Part shown: piece by piece, positions 54,501 to 64,000 of the stretch
Numbering within the stretch: the first letter of the stretch is position 1
Layout of the letters: each line of letters begins with the position of its first letter
Origin: Trametopsis cervina
Lineage: Eukaryota; Basidiomycota; Agaricomycetes; Polyporales; Irpicaceae
Direction of reading: 5' to 3'
NCBI GenBank assembly: GCA_022385755.1
Contig: MU278387.1
Coordinates: 32,715 to 96,714, forward strand
DNA: 64,000 bases
Notes under the pieces: generated by a model
What the model saw: the letters and a program-made list of their open reading frames with translations, nothing else
The model's database searches: none
What the model was told of the DNA's origin: nothing
Position numbers and translations under genes: made by a program

Positions 54501-57500
54501 CTGAGGCCGTTACTAGATGGGCGTGCCAGCATCGGAAGCCTTGCAGAGTTTGCCTCGTTACATCTAGGACCGCAGTTGTATCTATCCACAAGGCTATGCA
54601 GGGAGGTTTGCTCCTCCAGTTGGGGCTGCAGGCATGCCAGCGGTCAAACGTTCTCCTTTCCAGCCCTGACTGTATCGACAGAAGCTTTTGAACGAGGATC
54701 GCCTGATACAGGTGTAAAGTCGTCTCCCCGCGATTGTATTGTTGAGCGTTCCGTCCGTAGAGATAGGCAGAACGCACGATTACTCACAACACTTTGCAGA
54801 TGCACGTTGCCTGGAGAGCTGAGTGGGTGTCGAAGTGTCTTGAATTAGGTGATTGCCATAACACCCCTTTGCTTGTGAACGCCGGATGGCGTGTTAGACG
54901 TCAACGGTGTAGCGGCCGTTGCATTCGCTGAGGTAGTCAGCAACCACGGCAGCCAGTCCCTTCTGATGCATCCTCCCGTGCGAAAAAATGGCCCTATCCA
55001 GCGGTCTTCATTCTTCTGGGGAGCTATTGATTAGTGAACCATCCTATCACACGGCTCAGCGATATCGAACGTACCGAGTCCCAGAAGGAGCCCTTTGGAG
55101 ATGTCACCTGTGCGATGACATGTTCCTTGCGCGCTCGTAGCACAAGCTTCTGTGCCACTGCCACTAATAAGCAGCGCCAGGAAGACAGCCGCAGGACGCT
55201 CTTGTGGCTCAGCCTGCAAAGTCTGGCCCAGGATGCCAAATTTCACTTCGTACTGATATCCACGCTTGGTCTTAATCATCGCGTACTCACTTTGGACCAT
55301 TCTTTCCGTGTGTCCAACGCCGCATCATGTCCATCCATCGGCTGCGATCATCATCCGCCATAAATTACGCACCTTATTATCTCACCAATGGCTACTGTAT
55401 GCACACGTGCTTCTGAGATGCGAAGGACCGCAGAGTCGTTCGTGCTTAATATTCAGCAGTACGAGTAAGTTGACCTGCTTCGTCTTCGATGAACAGGTCT
55501 CCGTGCCTGTGTTTCAGGGCGATACAGTACCCAGACCGTTCCAGGATAGATCAAGGCCCGCTGCACAGAGTAGGTGGGTGCAAACCCCATACACTACAAA
55601 TTCGAAGAATCGACTTACACATCACAGTACCCGTCACCCTAAGTAGTTGTATAACATCTGTGAATAGAACAAGGATATAGCAGATAGGACTAAGTGGACA
55701 GTGGTGGACAGTAACATAACTTGTGCCAGTGGCTGGGTGTGTACTTGTTGTAATCAATCACTTGTCCGATAGCCTGCTGAGCGCCCGCGTCCCAGAAATC
55801 GGAGGCGCGACCGAATGTATCAGTTGCGGGTCGTGCGACGCCGTCGCGCTTCATGGGACCAGTAAGCTCACAATGATGCCTACGACATAATAGTCAAGAC
55901 CTTAACAGTTTTGGCGGAATGAGCATATGCTAACCTGTGAAGATCCTATCCAGATTATTCACAACGAACGCTGAGTTTGCCGCGAGCCTACAGTACGTTG
56001 TAATACAAGCCTATCTTCACCTCAGTCGTCCTCGCGGGAGTAGCATCCTTTCGAGCGCGCAAGCGACTACTTTCTCCCAAGTCTTCATCTCCGCCACGGG
56101 AGCAAGTCCGGTAGCGATTCGCTTTAACGGCCACAGCTTGCTGTAGACGCTGTAGACGGATGCGGCAGTGAATAGTCTGATGTTGGAAGACTCTGGTATT
56201 GAGCAAGACGGAGGGGAGCGGTAACGGGATCAGATTAACGCACTCGAGAAGGGGCTTACACACGGTCACCGCATGTTGTAAATCTTCGAATAGGAAGTGA
56301 AGGAGCGATGTCGTCGATCTTACTGCAATGAACGCTTTGTATCGGCGGGGGTAGTACTGCCTACCCACAAGTTCCCCAATAGATGCCCCCATTAGAGATG
56401 TTCCTCCGTAAAAAAATCAATAAGAATTTTTGGATGGAGCTGTGATCCATTACGAAAGTGGACCGACGCATGAGCACAACGTGCATCAGAAATGCGTGAT
56501 ACGGAAAATAGGACGCACATTGTCGATTTGCTACCTGTGAAGCCGACCTTGCACGCAATACAGTCGAGAAAAATCTGACCGAGTGGTGCAGAGTCAGCAT
56601 CTGCGTTGAGTCATAGGTTACGAGTAAAAGAGTACGGATTGAGTCTCACCAGGTCACGAACCGCTTCGCCGCCCGAACTAATTGTCTCCAAGGTCTTTCG
56701 CTACCAGTTATTTGGCATGCACCGTTCCTCGTGGGCCGTACCTCCATATCCGGTGGAACCGTCTTGTTGCTCTGGGGTAGAGGACGTAGCAATAGCCTTC
56801 CCATAGAGAGCTATCAGAAATGATAATGCTGGATGAACGATGAACATGAACATCACGAATACTCAACTCTTACCTGTGACTGACTGGCAGGCTACGATGC
56901 CAGCATCGTCAGCAAGCGCACGCGGGCTCACTTAAGTCCTGGAGCCACTGAGGTGGTAGTGCGGAAGCGAACGACACGGGGATGAACCAGACTTGACCCA
57001 GCATCCATCCGCTCGGCGCTGCATAGTTGGCTGTTAGAGATGGCCTATACTCCTAACGCAGAAAGTAAGAATTTCACACCGACGCTCTACAAATACATAT
57101 CAGCGAGAGCCCTTGTATACACTGCGATCAGATGAAATATTCTGTGGGAGTCGTCGCACCTTCTGTCATCGGCCGTCACACGTCCTGCACCGAACACGTC
57201 GTCCCGTGTCCTGAAAGGACAGTGTTGTAGGACGTACAATCCGGCAATGGTATCACCTGAACGGCGTATTAGGGACCTGTCATAGTCGGCTAACGGGATG
57301 AATATGGCAGTTTGTGCTGAGCATGTGTGTGATTGTATGCATGTAAAGCGACTCACGGGCTAACCATCCTCGTCTTCCACACCCATCTTTGCAACCCTCA
57401 CCCGTTGAAGAGGCCGAAGCACAACCTTAAAGCTTGAACCGCCCGATTGTCACGGGCAATCTGTTACACCACCGTTCTTGAGTATGAAAACTGAAGCCCT

Positions 57501-58874
57501 TGCTCTGGGTCGAGGAGATCACCCATGGAGGGCCCATGCCAAGCCATGATGAGATGTGCTAACCTGTTATCCGCCACAATCTGCTCCGTCCACTCCCTCT
57601 CCCTGAGATAACCACCACGCGTGTGCCCAAAGTCAAAGGCTGCGCGTAGCTGACACAAATGTCGAGTCACGCGATGGGCTCGGATCGCCCCCCTGCCCAG
57701 AAGGTCGGCAGTGGTGGCGTGAACGCGTAACGTTGTTGTTTGTGAGCCGTGAGCTGTTCATCGCAAAGCGGCGTTGGATACCCTTTCAGAACGGTGGCTA
57801 GTCTGAGATTTGACGCGGTTGTCGGAAAGACGATCTTTGAGAACGTAAAGGTAAAATTGAACGTTGCAGCCTGGTTGCTCGACCTCAGGGGAACCAGCGG
57901 TGAAACCAGTGCCAGGCCGTTCGAGTCTACTGGAGTATAACAGTGTACGCGAAGACGTCCAGATTTGATGCGTGTTGTCGACAGCGTGAGTCTGAGTCGC
58001 ATAAAGACACGTCCTGAGTAGAGTATGTCGTTAGAAGGTTCGGCGGACACGTAGCCATAGAGATGCAGTAAGACTTCAACGTACTCTTGCGCAGAGACAA
58101 GGATTCCAGGTCATCGTATTCGTCGCTAATGAAGACGTGAATCTGAATCTCACGAAGTCAGCCGGAAGGAGATGAAGTACGAGAAGTCGAGTGTGTTATG
58201 ATATCGAGGTTTTCCAATATTAACAAGCGAATCTCCCTTGCCACAGGTACAACGAGCCGTGGCCACTTGCAGGTCTAGCGGATTGGGTACTTTATACTTG
58301 TGTGAAGGTTATGGATATTGAGAACAAGAGCCGAGTTCGCGTGGAAGCACGAACATAACTTTAAGCGCGCTATAGCCTCGCGATTCTGTCGTATCGCGAC
58401 GCCATGAATCTCAAACAAAAACATAAGTACCTCTGGGATGAGTTTCAATTGTAACTTCACGACAAATCACAAGGATTACAGCGACACGGTGATCATATTG
58501 CAGCGCATGCGTGAGTGTGATAGGAAGGTAAGACTACGAATTATCGAGCTATGGTAAAGGGACCATACAGCGAGCAAGCATCTTAACGCAGGACAAAAAT
58601 ATATCTGCGACTTGAGCGATGGGGGGATGGGGATACGACGATACTCCTGGCAAGTGGGTGGGGAATGGTGGTGATGGAAACAGTGAGTAGAAAAAATACA
58701 CGGAGTATCGAAGGCCGCGCAAGATAGGGGCGACGGCTTCACTTCTGAAACGAAAAAAAAGAGATAACAATCATGAGCGATGAGGGGAAGGGGGATATTG
58801 ACGAGTCCTTGAATGAGAATGCATATAAGTCATGAGGTATCCAGCAAGCAACGAACAGTCTAGGTGACCACCGT
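51513..58874. other. 7.4-kb gene-poor region; possible decayed minus-strand gene at 54.9-57.7 kb
   Basis: I could not support any complete gene. On the minus strand several protein-like stretches follow one another: about 57560-57370 (MAWHGPSMGDLLDPEQGL, then VVLRPLQRVRVAKMGVEDED), 57320-57090 (RRSGDTIAGLYVLQHCPF), 57040-56930 (GWMLGQVWFIPVSFASALPP), 56800-56690, 56390-55990 and 54990-54890 (HQKGLAAVVADYLSECNGRY). Introns could link some of them, but frames are interrupted and no family was recognised. Elsewhere there are only short, domain-free frames. The segment 58560-58760 is rich in pyrimidine runs on the minus strand and follows the bZIP stop, so it may be 3' UTR. Confidence 0.35.
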
Positions 58875-60494
58875 TCATGGCGCGGCAGGGAGAGGGGGTA
58901 CGTCGAGGCCGCGCTCGCGCATCATGTTCTCGAGAGCCTTGGCACGTTGCATCCAATACTCCTTTTCGTCGTTGACCTTCTCAACCGACGCCTCCAACTC
59001 CCGTTGATACTCAAGCTTGCGTTTCCGGCTACGACGAGCAGCGAGCGTGTTCTGACGCCTCTTAGCCTCGATTGCGTTGAGGTCCGGCTCGCCACCTTCA
59101 CCGTCATCCTCCTCATCCATGATCGACTCCGAGCGCTGACGCTTCTTGGCAAACACAGCCGGGACTTCCTTACGAGAAGTAGCAGAAGGGGTGAGATACT
59201 TCCGCGGCTGGATAGGGGCGTCGAATGGCACAAGGGCCTCAGGGGTGATGTTCTTTCGGGTGCCTGTCGGAGGGTTCTTACGACGAGGCAGAGGCCTGAA
59301 ACCGTGACTGGCGGGAGAGGCGGGAGTTGCGTTGACCGAGCCGTCGAGAGAGGACGGGTCGAGGGACGGAGTGTCGGGAGATGGCATCGTGTACAAGCCA
59401 TCGAAGGTTGCCGGGTTATGAGGGGCGGGGGCGGAATGCGCTTGCTTTATAGGGTCATGCGAAGCGTCGAAACCAAGGGAATCACCAAAGAGGGGTACCT
59501 CTCCAAAACCAAAGTCATCGGCATCGACGATGGCAGGCGACGTCATGAAGTCGCTGGTACCGATTGCGGGGGTGGTGAGCATATCCTCCCAAGGGGAGTC
59601 ATCCATCGGCGACGTCAAATAGTCATTACCGACGCCGAAATCGTCGAGACTTCGGTACTCAGGCGAGGCTGTGAGGAATGAAGAGCGGAACAAATCAGCC
59701 GGGGGCATTCGCAGTTTACCCGAGAGGAAATCAGTACCGATCAAGAGATCCAAGACCGCCCGCACACCATCCTCGTCAAAGGCGGGCTGTGCCGCAGGAG
59801 CGGAATCCGCAGGCTTTTGAGAGAGCATGTTCAAATAGTTATTACGCAGGGTCGAGAAATCGAAGTCGTTGCTGGACGAGGTCGACGAGGTTGCTGGGTT
59901 TTCTGTTGTTGGATAGCGGGTTGTACGTGGAACAGGCGGGAGCGATTGAGGGATGCCATGATGAGCAGCAAGTGCAGTAGGGTTGGTAAAAACCGGGTAC
60001 GAGTTTATCGGAACATGTTGAGGGATGGTGTTACCCGTAGACGAGAGGTGTTCAGTAAGCGGAGAGCGCGAGAAACCATGTTGGCCAGCGGTGTCCGGAG
60101 GGTCGTTGAAAAACGACTGATTTATTGAAGGGAGAACATTCTGAGAGTGGTGTGTTTGTTGAATGTATCGATGCGGAAACAAGGTGGCGGAGTTGTGGTT
60201 AAGGTGGCCGGTCGAAGGCTGCAACGTAGGCGGCCTTGAGTGTCTAGGCGATGGCGTTGGTATCAGCGTTGAGCTCGGAGAACGATTAGCTGAAAGAATG
60301 TCCGCCTCTGGTTGGAATGCAGAATACGCCGGATAACCATCATAGGGCACCGCGGGAACGACATCGGGTTCATACTTGACTCGCACCGCCTCGGGGAGTA
60401 GACTGGGCGACGAGCACCGTTCCTTACTCGACGAGGCGACTGCGGTCGACTCATTGCACCAACGAGACAATTCGGATGTGACTGCCATTGGCAT
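58875..60494 (-). CDS. bZIP transcription factor, Gcn4/CpcA-like
   Basis: A single uninterrupted frame of 539 residues from ATG 60494 (MPMAVTSELSRWCNES) to 58875. The C-terminus has a bZIP domain at about residues 470-530: AIEAKRRQNTLAARRSRKRK is the basic region with the N..AA.rSR.RK signature of Gcn4, followed by a zipper (LEYQRELEASVEKV to ALENMM). The rest is long, Ser/Pro/Thr-rich and acidic in places, including DDFGVGNDYLTSPMDDSPW and ADDFGFGEVPLFGDSLGFD, which look like activation segments. Gcn4 homologues (CPC1, CpcA) switch on amino acid biosynthesis genes during starvation. It is longer than yeast Gcn4 (281 aa) but normal for basidiomycetes. Two GCRE-like sites lie in its upstream region. 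Alternative: another bZIP of the Gcn4 subgroup. Confidence 0.88.
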   Translation of the reverse strand: MPMAVTSELSRWCNESTAVASSSKERCSSPSLLPEAVRVKYEPDVVPAVPYDGYPAYSAFQPEADILSANRSPSSTLIPTPSPRHSRPPTLQPSTGHLNHNSATLFPHRYIQQTHHSQNVLPSINQSFFNDPPDTAGQHGFSRSPLTEHLSSTGNTIPQHVPINSYPVFTNPTALAAHHGIPQSLPPVPRTTRYPTTENPATSSTSSSNDFDFSTLRNNYLNMLSQKPADSAPAAQPAFDEDGVRAVLDLLIGTDFLSGKLRMPPADLFRSSFLTASPEYRSLDDFGVGNDYLTSPMDDSPWEDMLTTPAIGTSDFMTSPAIVDADDFGFGEVPLFGDSLGFDASHDPIKQAHSAPAPHNPATFDGLYTMPSPDTPSLDPSSLDGSVNATPASPASHGFRPLPRRKNPPTGTRKNITPEALVPFDAPIQPRKYLTPSATSRKEVPAVFAKKRQRSESIMDEEDDGEGGEPDLNAIEAKRRQNTLAARRSRKRKLEYQRELEASVEKVNDEKEYWMQRAKALENMMRERGLDVPPLPAAP

Positions 60495-60631
60495 TGTGTA
60501 CGACTACCGGTTCCGCACGTTTCGCAGACGAAGTTCGAGAGCGGCGTGGGCTTAATCGAGCAAAACAAAGCTCGAGAATGGCGGACACTTTGCGAAGCAA
60601 GGGACAATCACTCACCGAGGGTCCTGCGGAC

Positions 60632-60638
60632 TGAGTCA
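60632..60638 (-). promoter_or_regulatory. TGAGTCA/TGACTCA element upstream of the bZIP gene
   Basis: A perfect palindromic Gcn4/AP-1 site (TGAGTCA on +) lies 138 bp before the bZIP ATG. It falls within the probable leader or proximal promoter, so it could serve autoregulation. Confidence 0.55.
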
Positions 60639-60715
60639 GATCTTGAACAGCGACGGTGACTGTCCAAGAGAGAGGTGTTGTGGTGGATGGGAGGGAAGAA
60701 CAGAGAGTCGGGAAG

Positions 60716-60721
60716 TGACTC
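60716..60721 (-). promoter_or_regulatory. TGACTC half element upstream of the bZIP gene
   Basis: TGACTC, the core of the general control response element, lies about 222 bp before the ATG and next to a TATA-like CCATATAACC (minus strand, about 60729-60738). Two such elements close together fit self-activation by the encoded factor. Confidence 0.45.
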
Positions 60722-60738
60722 TGTGCGGGGTTATATGG

Positions 60739-63700
60739 ACCGCCACGACGTTTCAGGCTCAGAGGCGCCCATATACAAGAAAGAATTCCCATGGGATCGG
60801 ATAAGTAAGGCACAGCACAGAAAATTCATTTATGCTGGATACACGACACAGATAGCACAGCATACGTGGCCAAGCAAATACTACGCAACTCCCATAGACC
60901 ACGTACGTCCTTGAATCCAGTGTAGCTGCTGTACTCGAATATTTCCTGGAATAACTGGACGCACAGGACACGCACCAGAAGAGGAAAGGTGAGTCAAAAG
61001 CTCATCCAGACGCCCGGAACAGCCAACGGCACCGGACGCGTCGAGTCACATTGGTGCCATAATTAGCAATATGTCCGCTGACAAATGCGCCCGCGACGTG
61101 CGCGCCGTAACGCGCCCTCCCGCCATCTTATCGCATTGCTCCGGAGGCGGTAGAGATAAGCAACGTCCGCTCTGTCGTCCGCTGTCCATGTCCAAGCGTC
61201 CACCGCCCGTGCTCCTTTCGAGAGGGCTCTCCGGCACTGCACCGCAAAACCCACTATGGTCTGTGGTCGTGTATCCCTATGCACAGCTTTAGCCGCGAGA
61301 CAGGAAGCTGACATGCACAGGAACCGACTGCCAGGGACCTGATGAAATACTCCTGTTCGGAGGACGCACAGTAGCGCGAACACTAAAAAACTTCAGAGGT
61401 CCAACCTCGTCGAGCGAGACAGCGTCCAGAAAGCTTCCGCCATCGATGGAAATTGCTTTCGAACAAAATGGAGCCGCTTCTGTCACTGACCACACTGACC
61501 ACAGCCCGTGCCGCAGGCTGCAAGACAGCCGCGGTCCGGAATGTATGCTTAAGCGCAGTCCGTCCGAGCGAGATAAGTCCTCATCCCAGCCCAGGCGCAG
61601 CATCCGCCAGCTTACGCGTATGCCTGGCATCCCTCTCCACGTCGAAAGGGACACGTAAAGGCATACGTAGATGGCTGGCGAATGCTGCGCTTGCGGGACC
61701 GTCTTCCCCAGACTGCGCGTCTGCGGACAGCATTCGACGAGACGCCTACTGTATCTGCACGTCCGACTCCTGACTGCGTACAGCCCCCTTGATGGGCTTA
61801 TATGGAATGATTAATTCGCCCAATAGAATCGGCTGTCCTTGTTCTGTCCACCCGTCCTCGTCGCAGATGTGCCGCATGCACGCTTGAAAAGCAGAACTTC
61901 CTCAGAGACATCGGAGCGCCAAGCCCTATTGAAACGCAGCGCTAGTGCCCCACAGCGACGGAACAGTAGTCTGGAGATCGCGCCAGCATGGGCGTAATCG
62001 GCCGAGTGAAAATGATTGGTGGTTGAGGGTTAGATGAGAAAGTGGCGGCGATATGTCGGTTCCTATGGCTGATAGTTGTCGCTCTTGCAAGCCCGTCGTG
62101 CGACGCGAGCTAGAGAGAAAAACGACGACGGTGCCTGTCCTTGCTTGTCACGTTGCCACAGCGAAAGCCCCAAGATCCAAACAGGCAACCCCGACTATCA
62201 CGCACACTCGGCCTATAGCGTATGCACCGCGCTGCTACGGAAGATTGTCATGAGTGAAAGCCCACATCGTCGTCCTATGAAGTCGTCCAGTCAGCTTGTC
62301 ACAGACGAGCGCCGAGAAATCAAGCTGACGAAGCGAGGAAGCCAGTGATGTGATGAATGTCGTCGTTGATGGGAGCAGCAGAGAGAAGCGCCGAGAAAAG
62401 AATCCAAGGGCGGAGGGCCAGGAGAACTTTCACAAGCAGGGTGCAGGGTGTACCGGTGTACTCGACCTTAGCGCAGACGAGGGTATTAGTCCGATAGCAC
62501 AGCGGAGGCGAGCACGAGGGGCAGAGGCTGTGGGGTGGAGAGCCAATGGGAAAGATTGAAGACACCAACGATGAGCCTCTAACGGTCCGCGACGGACAAC
62601 TGTCACCACATATCCAATGTACAATCCGTGCGGCGGCGATACACGCAAGTCCTCCATGGTTAATGGGGAGACCCTGCGACTTCTAGTGCACGTGAAGGCG
62701 GTCTCTCAAGGGATATAAAGGCTGGGAACTGAGTCGCTGGTGTGCCGATGGGCTGTCTTGATAGCACATCTGGCTAGTGGAAGAGGAGTTCGGTATGACC
62801 AGCAGAGGTTCGTTGGATGTTGTGGTATGTTACTCCCCTAAGGATTTAAGGTAGGAAAATGCCACCGAATTAGCTTCAGAGAAGTTGATATACCAGACTC
62901 ACATGTATCCTGCCACACCACCTAAAATCTCAGTCGTTGTAATGAATAGCGACGCCAATCTGATCCGTCATGGCGAGGTTGTAGCGGGGGTCTTGACCAT
63001 TAGCCAGTCGCGATATCTGGAACTTGAGTCGACGCGTCGCTCACGTGCCGGGAATGTTGAGCTCGAACCGTGTTAGAGTTTGGACTCACCCGTTCAGGTC
63101 AAACGCCTTCGCGTCCTCACACGTCTGGTGGTAGAGTTATAGCATCTGATGCATGCTTATAAAGCGCATATATGCGCATCGCACATGAGAAGACACGTCG
63201 ATTGTGCAAAGCTGAACAGTTGAACGCGAAGTTCAACTTGATACACAAAAGGCAATAAATTCCCACGCCACCAAGTTACGCGTTGAACGCGTGTTGAATC
63301 CATGAAAATAAAAGAAATAATGGAGATGAGAACAGAGGACGGCAGACGGAGGGGAGAAGTAAGAGGGGGAGGAGATGAGAGGAAGGGACAGCAAGGGGTC
63401 GAAGGAGAGAGAAAGGTGTGGCAGGCGCATGGTGTTTATAAATGTTTCGTTGAGTCATGACGTGAGCGCGCGCAAATTACTATTTTCGGCTCACGGAGCA
63501 CAACCTCGGGACCGCCATGTGGCAAATTGCTCCGGATCCGGGAGGCTCCTCGCGGCTAACCTTACGCCAGAACAACTCTGAGAACCAACTTGACAGTTAC
63601 AATCAAACAGCGAAGATACACGGAAAGTTATCTACGCCGCTACCAACATGTTGCTTTGAGTATATCACAGTACGAGTCGACACGGTTGTGTACACATCAC

Positions 63701-64000
63701 CGAATGTTTGCTGACCGTACTGACAGTACTCAGGAATATGAACATCGAAGTGTACTTTCACACCAATAGACTTACAGCGACCCTCATTCCGGGTAGCTCT
63801 CAACCACGCTCTGCAGAACCCTTCGTCGATTCACGTCGGCAACATAGGTGCGTAACGTTGTCAGTGGCACTCGAAGGCCGGTCACCTCGATGACCTCATC
63901 CAGTGCCACCCGGCCATGAGATGCGGTTCAGTCCACCAGCAGATCCAGCGTCCGCGCGAGCTAAAATCCAGCTGAAGGCCCTTTGTTAAAGCAGACCGGC
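60739..64000. other. Terminal stretch without a supported gene
   Basis: Many short frames on both strands (for example 61383-61063 -, 61453-61773 +, 62053-62348 +, 62885-63076 +) lack domains, consistent splice signals or a convincing start. A purine-rich tract (GAGATGAGAACAGAGGACGG type, about 63310-63420) explains several artefactual frames. A distal gene beginning beyond 64000 cannot be excluded. Confidence 0.4.

Noticed and set aside
54309..54848. Plus-strand frame of 179 codons
   Set aside because: No recognisable motif, odd residue composition, and position opposite a set of minus-strand gene-like fragments.
60731..60772. Short upstream ORF (13 codons) before the bZIP gene
   Set aside because: Its ATG (60772, minus strand) lies upstream of a TATA-like CCATATAACC, so it is probably outside the transcript; no GCN4-like uORF array is evident.

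Overview
This window looks like nuclear DNA of an agaricomycete basidiomycete, most likely a polypore-type wood decayer. The evidence is many short introns (about 45-62 nt) with GT..AG ends, exons of a few nucleotides, four cytochrome P450s within 14 kb, an etherase/FuA-like glutathione transferase, and a DUF6533-type seven-helix membrane protein. No prokaryotic, organellar, rRNA, tRNA or CRISPR feature was recognised. Exon borders were inferred by eye from splice signals and reading frame.

Region 1 (1-25.2 kb) is repeat-rich. It holds four related six-exon genes for a protein-kinase-like family (1028-2361 on +; 13937-12590, 18303-16969 and 22752-21424 on -). All four have open frames, keep the catalytic Asp/Asn and DFG residues, and carry a CACGTG box 73-74 bp before the ATG. 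The copies at 13 kb and 22 kb belong to a segmental duplication of about 4 kb (12.6-16.6 kb and 21.4-25.2 kb). Its distal part is made of degenerate tandem modules with splice-like signals on the minus strand. A SNF2-type remodeler gene is broken here: the ATPase N-lobe (20458-21387, +) stops at the edge of the fourth kinase unit, and pieces resembling its second lobe lie on the minus strand next to the second and third kinase genes. Ordinary genes between the repeats are an isoprenylcysteine methyltransferase (3721-2921), a glutathione transferase (5453-6273) and a conserved serine-rich protein of unknown function (10500-11877).

Region 2 (26-37.5 kb) is a compact gene block on the plus strand: a 13-exon MFS transporter (26087-28422), the Dsc3-like subunit of the Golgi Dsc ubiquitin ligase (28798-29897), an importin-7/8 (Nmd5/Sxm1) family karyopherin (30263-34461) and a Dal5-like anion:cation symporter (35350-37524).

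Region 3 (37.7-51.5 kb) contains four P450 genes of at least three types (39932-37776 -, 42736-40674 -, 46840-49135 +, 51512-49356 -) around a DUF6533 membrane protein gene (44176-45946) and one doubtful small gene. No terpene synthase, polyketide synthase or NRPS was recognised, so this is a P450-rich locus and not a demonstrated biosynthetic cluster.

Region 4 (51.5-64 kb) is gene-poor. The one clear gene is a Gcn4/CpcA-like bZIP regulator (60494-58875), which has TGAGTCA and TGACTC elements in its own upstream region, as expected for autoregulated general amino acid control. A possible decayed multi-exon gene lies on the minus strand at about 54.9-57.7 kb.
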